From contig JAIBCI010000104.1 of the NCBI GenBank assembly GCA_019694255.1, positions 1 to 64,000 of the forward strand: a stretch of DNA of 64,000 nucleotides. The letters are read 5' to 3'. Source of the DNA: Saprospiraceae bacterium. GTDB lineage: Bacteria; Bacteroidota; Bacteroidia; Chitinophagales; Saprospiraceae. The notes under the pieces are model-generated. The model was not told the DNA's origin. It saw only the letters and a program-made list of their open reading frames with translations, and did not search any database. The translations under genes were made by a program, and so were the position numbers. Shown here one piece after another: positions 27,691 through 37,700 of this stretch (the stretch's first letter is position 1; each line of letters begins with the position of its first letter).

Positions 27691-30174
27691 TTAATTCATG
27701 ATTTGAATCTTACGCGTAATCGGACCGACAGGGGTTTCAACTCTTAGGATATAAAATCCATTGCTCAATCCGCCCGTTTCGAGCTGATTGGATTTAGGAT
27801 CAGGATTTGAGTTTCTCATTACTTCCTTGCCTTCGATATTGATTACCTGCCAGGATGATATGGTATTCCTGCCATTCATATAGATGAATACATGATCTGC
27901 GGCTGGATTGGGATAAACAATAAGTTTCTTTTCATCAAGGACTAAAGGACCATCCTTGGGTTGTCTTTTTAATTTGATTACGGCTGTCTTATCTTGAACA
28001 GAGAACTTCTCTCCGTTGGCATCGACATAAGCCATATTATGAAAATTCATTCGTAATTCTCTATCACCACCACTCCACGGAGCAAGATCATCCTCAACAA
28101 TGAAAACCAGTACTTCCGTACCTCCTTTTCCGCTGACCTTGGCATTATTAGCGCGTACAAACCCACTTTCCAATCTTCCGTCCCAGGGCTTCCTGAACAT
28201 GTTAAGCAAGGTAGCTGATCTACCGAACCAGCCCTGTTCCAGGTAATCAACGTAAAGACTTTGTTCGTTGATCATATTGACCGGATAGTCCAACTCATAA
28301 TTGTAACCCGTCACATCAACAGCAGGATACTGGTCATCACCCAGTTCAATTTGAATCATACCGATATCTCCCGAATCTGCATCAGGTGTCAGGATATTAA
28401 GGTTAATTGGAAAGCTTCCCTTGGAATATACTTCTTTGGGCACCAAAGAATGCGTGGCCTTGTAGCTTTCAAAAATAGCCAAGGTATCCGCCAGATTGAC
28501 AATACTGTCTCCATTGCAATCCGCATTTTTCAGATCAGCAGCTGTATTGACCAGTAACTCACCCCAGTCGGGTGCGATGTGCGATCGAAATGTATTTCCG
28601 GTATAGGTCCTCGCTGAACCCTTCCTGCCAAGCACACTTGCCAGACTGAGAAGATCTCCCATGTCTACACAACCGTTCTGATTAACATCACCCGGCCATA
28701 CGCAATCACCCACACACTGCTTCACACAGTTTTTACTCTCTAATAAGGTATTTACCCGAATTACTGCATTCACACAGTCATTGGTTCCGGTGATACAGTA
28801 AGAAATCTGAAATGTATCATAACCAATATAATTGGTAAAAGGCTTGTACAGCAATTGATTGTAACCTATACTTTGTGTAGAGCAGCCGTTGTTGTAATTA
28901 ACTGTTACAGTATCCCATCCGGGGTAGTATGTTATCTGACCGGAATTGGAACTGAAGTTGTAAGCATTCACAGGCACCTGATAGCCCAACATGACCGGCA
29001 CATTCTTATAAGTTGTGATTTCGTACATCGAACCGTTGTCCGGCTCGTAATTACCGATATAGAGTTTTACACCCGCTGATTCACAAACTCCCTGTGGACA
29101 AACCTTGTAACTAAAGGTCTGCACGCCAGTGTAATTATTTTCAGGCACGTATTTGAATACACCTTTGTTGTTAATCGCCGTCAGCGTACCCTTAGCCGGA
29201 AGCTTGTCGATACCTATAGAATACAGTTTGACCAAAGAGGCAACATCGTTCTTGCTGACATCAAATGTAATTTCGGTACTTCCTGGCGTATAAAATACGT
29301 CGGGAACAAGAATTGAATTGGGTTCGTCTTGCGCAATAACGGTCATATAAACAAGCCGACTCAAATTGTTTTTTACGAGTTTAAAAGTGTCTTTTCCATT
29401 GAAATCCTTGTAGGGAGCATATTTAAAAGAAGCATCCAGTACTTCAAGCTTGCCGTGTTTGGCATTCTTGTCTACCGAAAAGCCAGTGTATGGAAGGAGG
29501 ATTTGAACAGCCTGATCTTCCGGAGTGTACACTGTCATGGTATCCAATGAGGATATTGAGTTGGTATCTACTACGTAGATATTGACGCTAGCCTCTTTAC
29601 AAAGATTTTCCTGATCGCAGACGCGATAGGTGATGCTGGCCGCACCTAGAAAACCCGCAGGAACCGAAAACTTGATTGCAGTATCATTCTGAATCACCGG
29701 AGCCCCGGTTAAATTGTTGTACGCCGGTAGCGAATTCAGTACCAGCGACCCATTGCCAATACTGGATGAGTCGTTGGCAAGCGGGTTGAATAAAACATTG
29801 TTTTGTCCGGAATAAACGGTTATAAAGTCATTCCGAAGATCCAAATACGACTTGACTACGAAGAAAACATAGCTGCGGTAGACAATTTTTCCGCCGCTCA
29901 GATCATTCTCATATTTAATGATCACCGTATCATTCCCTGTGAAATTAGTCTGTGGTGTATATTCGAGATCGTATTTACCGCTGCTGAACTTTTTGAGAAC
30001 AGTGGAACCGTTTTTAGAAGAATCGATGAATTCCGGCCAGTAACATTGATTGATCCTTTTACTGATCGAATTGTTTTTCAGAATTGAAACATACTCGTAA
30101 ACTCCCTGCCCATAACTATTTGTAAGCGCGAGGAGTAAAGAAGTAAAAAAAATATATAATGCAAATCTTTGCAT
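27691..30174 (-). CDS. Secreted T9SS protein with beta-sandwich repeats and a dockerin-like module
   Basis: An 827-residue surface or secreted protein. From the ATG at 30174 a signal peptide (MQRFALYIFFTSLLLALTNSYGQ) is followed by five or so repeated Ig/cadherin-like beta domains, each with a piece like 'YTPQTNFTGNDTV' or 'YKDFNGKDTF' (the 'N-(F/Y)-x-G-x-D-(T/S)-F' repeat). A Cys-rich stretch precedes a dockerin type I-like pair of calcium loops, GDVNQNGCVDMGDLLSLASVLG and ADCNGDSIVNLADTLAIF. The protein ends in a T9SS type A sorting domain (VYPNPAADHVFIY ... GLSNGFYILRVET). A reading from 30195 is rejected because that ATG lies inside a -7 box. No enzyme domain is visible; adhesion or scaffold function is possible. 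Confidence 0.85.
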   Translation of the reverse strand: MQRFALYIFFTSLLLALTNSYGQGVYEYVSILKNNSISKRINQCYWPEFIDSSKNGSTVLKKFSSGKYDLEYTPQTNFTGNDTVIIKYENDLSGGKIVYRSYVFFVVKSYLDLRNDFITVYSGQNNVLFNPLANDSSSIGNGSLVLNSLPAYNNLTGAPVIQNDTAIKFSVPAGFLGAASITYRVCDQENLCKEASVNIYVVDTNSISSLDTMTVYTPEDQAVQILLPYTGFSVDKNAKHGKLEVLDASFKYAPYKDFNGKDTFKLVKNNLSRLVYMTVIAQDEPNSILVPDVFYTPGSTEITFDVSKNDVASLVKLYSIGIDKLPAKGTLTAINNKGVFKYVPENNYTGVQTFSYKVCPQGVCESAGVKLYIGNYEPDNGSMYEITTYKNVPVMLGYQVPVNAYNFSSNSGQITYYPGWDTVTVNYNNGCSTQSIGYNQLLYKPFTNYIGYDTFQISYCITGTNDCVNAVIRVNTLLESKNCVKQCVGDCVWPGDVNQNGCVDMGDLLSLASVLGRKGSARTYTGNTFRSHIAPDWGELLVNTAADLKNADCNGDSIVNLADTLAIFESYKATHSLVPKEVYSKGSFPINLNILTPDADSGDIGMIQIELGDDQYPAVDVTGYNYELDYPVNMINEQSLYVDYLEQGWFGRSATLLNMFRKPWDGRLESGFVRANNAKVSGKGGTEVLVFIVEDDLAPWSGGDRELRMNFHNMAYVDANGEKFSVQDKTAVIKLKRQPKDGPLVLDEKKLIVYPNPAADHVFIYMNGRNTISSWQVINIEGKEVMRNSNPDPKSNQLETGGLSNGFYILRVETPVGPITRKIQIMN

Positions 30175-30683
30175 CCAGATCAATTCTAAAGGCAAATATA
30201 GCTCCCGCTGTCGTATTTTAATAATTTATATCAAATATTTTTTTATAAATATTATACTATTTGTCAATATGTTAGACTATTTACTGGTTATCAGTTAGAT
30301 ATAAATAATAGATAATTGAAATGTGTAACTCAGAGAAGATTCATCCTGATGCATTTATAGCGCTTTTTAGGGTTTGTTAACTGGCCAAAAAAGTGCATTA
30401 TGCTTCATTCCAATTCACCCTTTATCTGGGCTTAAATCAAAGCGAAATACTGGACTCCATGGATCATTGTCCCCCTTATTGGTCTGGTTTATCGCCCAGA
30501 AACTTAAACAAAAGCCTGGCTAAAAAAGCCTTTCCAGCCCCAAAGGAATTCAGTTCGGCTAAACTATTGCTCTCCGATTGAGAAAGGCTTCGATTGATAT
30601 TGATCTGTCTCTTCCCTGAATATTTCCCGGGAATTAAACCTTTTAAACCTTCGGAACATTATGCATTTTAATGTTTCAGCCGA
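30175..30683. other. AT-rich divergent intergenic region
   Basis: About 500 bases between the dockerin-like gene (-) and the 30684 gene (+). It holds a minus-strand -7 box at 30193-30200 and a long run of A/T around 30220-30330. A 62-codon plus-strand ORF at 30393-30581 has no recognisable features and I do not call it. Confidence 0.45.
30193..30200 (-). promoter_or_regulatory. Candidate -7 box (TATATTTG) for the dockerin-like gene
   Basis: CAAATATA on the plus strand; a full TAnnTTTG match on the minus strand, ending 18 bases before the ATG at 30174. Confidence 0.6.
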
Positions 30684-32153
30684 ATGCAAGAAACTAAACT
30701 TTACCAGTTCCTTTCGACCCTGAGTCCGGTTGAAATGAATCGTCTGAGCCGTTACCTGGAATCGCCTTATTTTAATCGCAATGACAAATTACTAAAAATC
30801 TATTATTCACTGGAAGTACACATCCGGACTGAAAATGGATCTAAATTGAGTAAAACCTCAATCTGGGATTCAATTTATCCGGGAGAACACTATCACGATG
30901 AGAAATTTAGAAAACATTGTAGCCAGCTGATGGAGCTGGTAGAATCCTGGCTCGCCCAGGAGACCTATGAAGACAATCCGCTCCACAAAGCCAAATACCT
31001 GCTGGAAGCCATACACGAAAGACAGCTAGAAAAACTTTATTCAGGCGCCGCCGGTGCGGCCAAAACGCAGATCTCCCGGCAAATGCTTAAGCCCGCAGCA
31101 TACTACTACTATATTTACGAACTGGAGAGTATGCTGTACAAACTCGAACGGATTGAAGAAAATCGTATTGGCAAAAAAAATATCGAGAAAATCAACTTGG
31201 AATCAATTGTCTCCAACCTTGATTATTTCTACATAGCCGAAAAACTAAAGTATTACTGTACCCTTTTGAGTTGGAGTAAGATTATCACAATCAGGGATAA
31301 AAGCTTATTTATTGAAGACATCATTCGTATAGCACAGAAAGAAGAAGTCATTTCAATTCCACCTATTGCGGTTTATCTACGGATATATTTTACTTATACA
31401 GATTCAAATCCTGAACATTATTACGAACTCAAAAAGCTTATCAACAGATATATAGGTATTTTTCCAAAAGAAGAAGCTAAGAATATATTTGACTCAGCAA
31501 TAAATTATGCCATTCAAAGAATTAATAACAAAGAACAGAAATTCATATCGGAACTTTTTGAACTGTATAAAACTGCACTCGAAAATGAAATATTGCTTGT
31601 CAACAATGAAATCAGTCAGTGGACATTTAAAAACATTGTGTCTAATGCACTCATGTTAAAAGAATTTGAGTGGGCCGATGACTTTATCAATAAATATTCT
31701 TCAAGACTTAATGAAAAAATTCGAGACAATGCCATTAAGTTCAATATGGCCAATTTATACTTCAGCCAGGGTGATTACAAAAATGTTTTAAAAACGCTTC
31801 AAGAAGTACAGTATGACGAGGTTTTTTATGGATTGAATTCCAGATCATTTATTGTTCGTGCTTATTACGAACTTGATGAAATCAGCGCCCTAAATTCTTT
31901 TCTAGACAGCTTCAACGTATACTTATCAAGAAATAAGGATATATCAAAAGTTCAGAAAACAATTTATCATGATCTGGTCAAATTTACTAAGAAACTTATT
32001 GGTTCAAATAATAAATCAAAGCCCGAATTAACGAAACTTAAAACTGAAATTGAAGCATCGTCCCCCGTTGGCAAATCCTGGCTTCTGGAGAAAGTTGATG
32101 AACTGCTGATCACAGCCAGGACCGAAACGACGCGGAAAAAATCTAAAAAATAA
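30684..32153 (+). CDS. Conserved helical protein, function unknown
   Basis: A 489-residue cytoplasmic protein (no signal peptide, no membrane segment) that I cannot assign to a named family. It is rich in Leu, Lys, Glu and Tyr and appears almost wholly helical, with TPR-like stretches such as NMANLYFSQGDYKNVLKTLQEV near 355-377. The N-terminus (YQFLSTLSPVEMNRLSRYLESPYFNRNDKLLKIY) has the look of a conserved module seen in Bacteroidota proteins of this size. The C-terminus is basic (ARTETTRKKSKK). Its stop codon overlaps the ATG of the downstream thioesterase by one base, so the two are probably co-translated. Confidence 0.75.
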   Translation: MQETKLYQFLSTLSPVEMNRLSRYLESPYFNRNDKLLKIYYSLEVHIRTENGSKLSKTSIWDSIYPGEHYHDEKFRKHCSQLMELVESWLAQETYEDNPLHKAKYLLEAIHERQLEKLYSGAAGAAKTQISRQMLKPAAYYYYIYELESMLYKLERIEENRIGKKNIEKINLESIVSNLDYFYIAEKLKYYCTLLSWSKIITIRDKSLFIEDIIRIAQKEEVISIPPIAVYLRIYFTYTDSNPEHYYELKKLINRYIGIFPKEEAKNIFDSAINYAIQRINNKEQKFISELFELYKTALENEILLVNNEISQWTFKNIVSNALMLKEFEWADDFINKYSSRLNEKIRDNAIKFNMANLYFSQGDYKNVLKTLQEVQYDEVFYGLNSRSFIVRAYYELDEISALNSFLDSFNVYLSRNKDISKVQKTIYHDLVKFTKKLIGSNNKSKPELTKLKTEIEASSPVGKSWLLEKVDELLITARTETTRKKSKK

Positions 32154-32632
32154 TGAGCAGACAATTGACACCTGAATCCAGGGTTCGCATCCGCTTTAAA
32201 GACTGCGATCCTATGGGACATCTCTACAATACGCGCTTTCTAGATTATTGCCTCGAAGCAAGAGAGGACCACATCATTGAACATTACGCCCTGGATCTGG
32301 AGCAATACGCTACTGAGCAGGGTCATGCCTGGATGGTTATACATCACGAAGTGGCTTATCTCAATGAAGCTCGTCGCAACGAAATGGTTCGCATCCGATC
32401 ATCCATGATTCATTTTGAAAAAAAGAAAATCATCAATGAATATCAGATGTGGAATGACGATATGACTCAGCTTAAGTTCCTGATGTGGACCGGATTTCTT
32501 CACGTAGATCTACGTATCAAAAAAGCGGCCGACCATGGCTCAGATGTACTTGAAATGCTCGGTAACATTCACTTGCAGATTCCACAAAAAGATTTTAAAG
32601 AAAGGCTCGCTTTTCTTGGCGGCCGTGCCTAA
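32153..32632 (+). CDS. Acyl-CoA thioesterase, 4HBT hot-dog family
   Basis: A 159-residue hot-dog fold protein. The segment VRIRFKDCDPMGHLYNTRFLDYCLEAREDHI matches the 4-hydroxybenzoyl-CoA thioesterase/YbgC-type signature, with the catalytic Asp in FKDCD and the GH-(L/V)-x-N active-site turn. It probably hydrolyses an acyl-CoA or acyl-ACP thioester; the substrate cannot be read from sequence. The ATG shares one base with the stop codon of the preceding gene. A convergent gene ends 4 bases after its stop. Confidence 0.85.
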   Translation: MSRQLTPESRVRIRFKDCDPMGHLYNTRFLDYCLEAREDHIIEHYALDLEQYATEQGHAWMVIHHEVAYLNEARRNEMVRIRSSMIHFEKKKIINEYQMWNDDMTQLKFLMWTGFLHVDLRIKKAADHGSDVLEMLGNIHLQIPQKDFKERLAFLGGRA

Positions 32633-32636
32633 CAGA

Positions 32637-33155
32637 TTACTTCAATGTCCTATAGGAATTAAAAAACTTTTCAGCATCCCGGTCCATCCCGATTCGGTAA
32701 TTTGAATAGTACTGCAGCGACATCATTGAATGAGTATTTATGATCATCGCAATTCGGACCTGTGATGAATCATCATATCTTATCTGCGCAATCATCGCAG
32801 GATGGCCACTAATCTCCGTATTGGTCTTATATACCACAGTACTGCGGTCCAGCTGTGAGGATACTTGCGCTATGATGGTCTCACAGAGGTAATATCCACT
32901 GGAATCTTTGTCTAATAAGTCGAGATCTTTTGGATAACGGGTGTAGTTTGCCAAGAATATATTCGTTTCTCCTGACTTTTCTTCAGAACAAGTCAGCGTT
33001 CTGGTATAAATCCTTCCAATATCTGAATCAAGACTGTCGGATTTACTTGCCGGCGAAAAAGGCATCATAATTTCAAATCCGTTCTCGCGGTCTTCGATCC
33101 GGACCCATTCAATAATTGAAAGGCAACTTAAAAAGGCAATCAGAAAATTGGACAT
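32637..33155 (-). CDS. Small exported protein, function unknown
   Basis: A 172-residue protein with an N-terminal hydrophobic segment (MSNFLIAFLSCLSIIEW) that can act as a signal peptide or anchor. The rest alternates strands and helices, with one Cys (LTCSEEKSGE) and a segment (AMIAQIRYDDSSQVRIAMIINTHSMMSLQYYSN) reminiscent of small periplasmic beta-sandwich proteins such as those related to PsbP/DUF1795. I would not name it. It is convergent with the thioesterase and 200 bases from divergent lpdA. Confidence 0.65.
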   Translation of the reverse strand: MSNFLIAFLSCLSIIEWVRIEDRENGFEIMMPFSPASKSDSLDSDIGRIYTRTLTCSEEKSGETNIFLANYTRYPKDLDLLDKDSSGYYLCETIIAQVSSQLDRSTVVYKTNTEISGHPAMIAQIRYDDSSQVRIAMIINTHSMMSLQYYSNYRIGMDRDAEKFFNSYRTLK

Positions 33156-33331
33156 GAGAATTTAACGGCTTTTTTAAAAGAAAAGTTGTGATGATCGGAT
33201 GGCGCGTTGGGTTCATATATACAGATCCCCATTAACCCATGGCCGTTGCATACAAAGATTACACACCAATAATATTCCTCTTGATAGTTCTAATAAATCA
33301 TACCCTGCGTGATCCTTTGACATTTGCAGCT

Positions 33332-33339
33332 TAACTTTG
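33332..33339 (+). promoter_or_regulatory. Candidate -7 box (TAACTTTG) for lpdA
   Basis: Full TAnnTTTG match ending 16 bases before the lpdA ATG at 33356. Confidence 0.6.
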
Positions 33340-33355
33340 CGCGAAAGATTCTAAA

Positions 33356-34753
33356 ATGAAATTTGATATCATTGTAGTAGGCTCAGGACCAGGAGGTTAT
33401 GTTGCAGCCATCCGAGCCGCTCAGCTTGGCAAGAATGTGGCTATTGTCGAAAGAGAGTCCCTTGGTGGGATCTGCCTTAACTGGGGATGCATTCCTACCA
33501 AAGCTTTGCTTAAGTCCGCTCAGGTGTTTGAATATATCCGGCATGCCGCTGATTACGGTATACAGGTCTCCGATGCAAAGGCGGATTTTGCTGGCATCGT
33601 CAAGCGCTCCCGCAATGTTGCTGAAGGAATGAGTAAGGGAGTTCAGTTCCTCATGAAGAAAAACAAAATCAACGTCATCATGGGCACTGCCAGACTGAAT
33701 AAAAACAGAAGCCTTGATGTCACTGATTCCAACGGACAAAAGACGAATTATACAGCAGATCATATCATTCTTGCTACCGGGGCCCGAGCCAAAGCTTTGC
33801 CCAATCTACCCATCGATGGCGAGACAGTAATCGATTACCGCAAAGCAATGGTCATGGACAAGCTACCCAAAAGAATGGTTGTGGTCGGCGCAGGCGCCAT
33901 CGGTGTTGAGTTCGCCTATTTTTACAAAAGCATGGGCACAGAGGTAAGCATTGTTGAATTTATGGAGCAGGGCCTTGTACCACGCGAAGATGCTGATGTT
34001 AGCAAAGAACTTACCAAGGTCTTCAAAAAACAAGGTATAAATGTTTATGCCAATACCGCAGTCGAAAAAATAGAAAAGACTTCTTCCGGAATTAAAGTAT
34101 TAACCAAAGACCGAAAGGATGGAAAAGAAAATATCATCGAATGCGATGTAGTTCTTTCAGCAGCGGGTGTTACACCCAATACTGAAAACCTGGGTCTCGA
34201 AGATGCTGGTGTTGCCACTGACAAAGGACTTGTCAAAGTGGACGCTTATTACAAAACCAATATTCCGGGTATTTATGCAATCGGCGACATCACTCCGGGC
34301 CCAGCATTGGCACATGTTGCCAGCGCCGAAGGTATCACTTGTGTAGAATCAATCTGTGGCCATCACCCTGAACCGATTAATTACAACAACATACCAGGAT
34401 GCACTTACTGTGCTCCGGAGATTGCGTCCGTCGGATATACAGAGGCAGCTGCTAAAGAAGCTGGTTTTGAACTGCTGATTGGGAAATTTCCATTTTCAGC
34501 TTCAGGTAAAGCGAGTGCAGCTGGAGCCAAAGAAGGCTTCGTCAAGTTGATTTTTGATAAGAAATATGGTGAGTTGCTCGGCGCTCATATGATCGGGATG
34601 AATGTTACAGAAATGATTGCCGAAATTGTTGTTGCCCGCAAGCTCGAAACAACAGGAATGGAAATGATCAAATCCATCCATCCCCATCCCACCATGTCAG
34701 AAGCAATTATGGAAGCTGCTGCCGCGGCATATGGTGAAGTTATTCACCTTTAA
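33356..34753 (+). CDS. lpdA: Dihydrolipoyl dehydrogenase
   Basis: FAD-dependent E3 subunit of 2-oxo-acid dehydrogenase complexes; reoxidises dihydrolipoamide with NAD+. The 465 residues contain the N-terminal FAD motif GSGPGGYVAAIRAAQ, redox-active disulfide GGICLNWGCIPTK (Cys40, Cys45), the NAD motif VVGAGAIGVEFAYFY, a second FAD motif YAIGDITPGPALAHVASAEG, and the C-terminal HPHPTMSEAI containing the active-site His and Glu. No E1 or E2 genes are adjacent, so it probably serves several complexes. Its stop codon directly abuts the stop of the convergent repeat-protein gene, with no base between. Confidence 0.96.
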   Translation: MKFDIIVVGSGPGGYVAAIRAAQLGKNVAIVERESLGGICLNWGCIPTKALLKSAQVFEYIRHAADYGIQVSDAKADFAGIVKRSRNVAEGMSKGVQFLMKKNKINVIMGTARLNKNRSLDVTDSNGQKTNYTADHIILATGARAKALPNLPIDGETVIDYRKAMVMDKLPKRMVVVGAGAIGVEFAYFYKSMGTEVSIVEFMEQGLVPREDADVSKELTKVFKKQGINVYANTAVEKIEKTSSGIKVLTKDRKDGKENIIECDVVLSAAGVTPNTENLGLEDAGVATDKGLVKVDAYYKTNIPGIYAIGDITPGPALAHVASAEGITCVESICGHHPEPINYNNIPGCTYCAPEIASVGYTEAAAKEAGFELLIGKFPFSASGKASAAGAKEGFVKLIFDKKYGELLGAHMIGMNVTEMIAEIVVARKLETTGMEMIKSIHPHPTMSEAIMEAAAAAYGEVIHL

Positions 34754-37700
34754 TCAGCGAACGACCGTTACGTCACCTCTGAGTTGATGTTTTCTTCCGG
34801 CCTTATCTGAAAATTGAATAAGGTAAACAAATACTGCGGGATCAACCGGTTGTCCTTTGAAATTGCCGTCCCATGCACCATACTGGCTGTTGGGTATTCC
34901 ACCATTACTTTCAAAAACGATTTCACCCCACCGACTGAAGATCTGCAGTCTGTCAATTTTGCCAATACTGGAGTCAGAGAATAAATTGAACCAGTCATTC
35001 ACCCCATCACCATTGGGACTAAATACATTTGGGACATAATATTCCTGCACCGCCGTGAGTACGATCTGATAGACGATGGGACAACCATATTCGTCAATCC
35101 CCTCAAATCGGTAGGTATTGATTTCCGGACTAGCGACAACCGCCCACTCTTCACAAGTTGTGCACAAAGTACCTGCTGAACTTTTCCAAAATCCGGTAAG
35201 GCGCTGTACTGTTACCGAAGCCGGTAATTTCAAACGAATCGAATCACCCACAACCGCCCGAATAGTGTCTTCTCCGAGATCATTTACATAATCGATGTTA
35301 AATTTTACTTCAAATGAATCCATCCAGGTGCAACCTATGCTATCGCTGAGCATCAAAGGATATTTGCCGGGGGCCAGACCTGAAAAATGAAAGTTGAGCG
35401 GCGAAATCTGATTTCCACCAATCCACATTTCCCGCACGGGTCTACCCGAAAGTTGTCTGACATCAACCTTGATTGGGTTGGGACCGGAACAAGACCCGTC
35501 CACTGCATTAACTTCAAAGCAAAAACATGACGGATCCGCAAGTTCAATAGAACTTATCGCAGAACAACCAGTCGTGTCTGTTACGGTCACAATATAAATT
35601 CCTGGGAGCAAATTTTGAATTCTGGACATATTATCTGTACTGCTCCAACGGTATTGATATGGAGCCTGACCACCATTCACTGTAAGATCTACCGAGCCAT
35701 TTCTTTCACCATGACAACGGACTGGGGTAATAACAGACGTGATGTTCAAAGCGGTCTGAATGACGAGATTAATAATGACAGTGGAATCACATCCTGCCGC
35801 ATTTTTTTTATTCATTATATACTGACCACTTGTATCAAACACCTTGCCACCGACGGACAATTTGTTCCCATAACAAAGTATCGTGTCGAGTACAAATTGT
35901 CCGGTCTGAAGAATCCGAACATTCAAGGTTGTGATACTATCGCACCGATCCGCAGACAAAAGATTTTGCGTATATTTTCCTGCAGAAGTGATACGGATCC
36001 CATTAAACATAATAAAATCACCATCGCAAATGCTGGTATCAATTTGCCTGTTAAATACGGGGTGATATTGTAGATTAACTGTGACAAGACTATCGCACCC
36101 ATCGGCATTGACAGTCTTTATCTGATAAGTCCCCGGAGAAGTATAGGTATTGTTTCCCAATTTTAGTACTTGACCTGTGCAGAGCGATGTATCAATAATA
36201 AAGAAGCCTTTGGATTTCACCGATAAGGATAAAGTGGTGATACTGTCACACCCGAAAAAAGTTGCCGAAGTATCTGAGTAGATTCCGGTGGCAGTCAGCA
36301 TCCTAGATCCAAAAAGATAACGGTCGCCTTCACAGATTTGACGAGAGACTGCAACAAAAGATTTTTGATTTTCACTAATCTGAATATTCACGATACTGTC
36401 ACATCCGTAAATACTAACCAAACTGTCGGTGTAAATTCCTGCTTTGGAATAAGATTTTCCACCAATTATTGTGGACTTACCTTCACAAATTGACTGCGTT
36501 ATATTGGTTACTGATTTCGGGTGGACAATGAGGTTCAAATAACGAATGCTGTCACAACCATTAATACTGAAATAGTCAAATTGATAAAGCGATGTAGAAT
36601 CGCAAATATTTCCATCGAATACGTACGAATCACCGGCACAGATTTCAGCATGCAGCGTATCCAAATACCGTGGATGCATGCCAACGCTAATCTCCAGAAT
36701 ACTATCGCATCCCATGAAATTCCTAAGCGTATCGTAATATACACCAGTCGTTCTGTAAGTCTTTGAGTTAATTACCACTGAATCACCTGCACAGATCTGT
36801 GGATTCAATCTTGTAATAAACTGGTCTATGTTGTATTGAAAAGATTTACTCAGTTCACAGTCGTTTTTGTAACTCACTCTCAACTGATATTTACCGAGAG
36901 CACCCTTTGGAATTGGATAATTCTGAGATGTCGCACCGGCAATGGCCACACCATCCTTATACCACTGATATTGCACAATGGCGAGTGAAGATTTGGATGA
37001 TTTAAGAATTACAGTGTCTGTACATGGATTACCGCTAATCTCAACCTTTAGGGAGTCGAATTTGACCGTCTCCTCAAGAATCAGTTCGTCCAGCCAGTAA
37101 TAATAATCACCATCCGTTGTCGCACAAGCCGGTCCTAGACAAATAGCCGCTACATTGACCGTTGGGCGCAACTTGACGGTTACCTTTTTCCATTGGTTGG
37201 ATCCTGATACCGTGACACGACTCATTTCGAACCACCCCTGATATTTGGTTGGACATTGATAACCTGGCGGATTGACTGCAAAAGGAAGGTACTTACAGTC
37301 AGAAGTTCCGAATATTGCCATGTTCAACGTAGCTCTTGGTCCAAATACCTGTCCACGCCTACCGAATCCAACCCAATATGTAAGGGTATATTCCTTCCCT
37401 GCCATCATGGTACTTGTTAGACATGCACCGATGTATTCTTTGTAAATTCCCCGCTGTGGATAATTCTGAATGTCCAGGAAGCCAACATAACCCCGTCCGG
37501 CAGGTAGAGGCTGTGGGGGTGTTCCGCGAAACGGATCATCCTTGAATCCACAAAGATTAAAATAATCTGAAGTTGCCGGTGATGCCTGAATCCAGTTAAG
37601 GCTTCGGTCAAGCTGAGCAAGCCCGTCAGGACATTGTTTATACAGTTCAAAAGAAGGGTTGGGCACTAAAGAACTTGGCACGAATATGGAGTCTTTGATG

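Noticed and set aside
30393-30581. 62-codon plus-strand ORF in the divergent AT-rich region
   Set aside because: No signal peptide, family motif or promoter box; composition matches non-coding surroundings.
35753-36805. Regular 150-base repeat as a CRISPR or other DNA-level array
   Set aside because: The repetition is only at protein level; the DNA units have diverged and there are no spacers.
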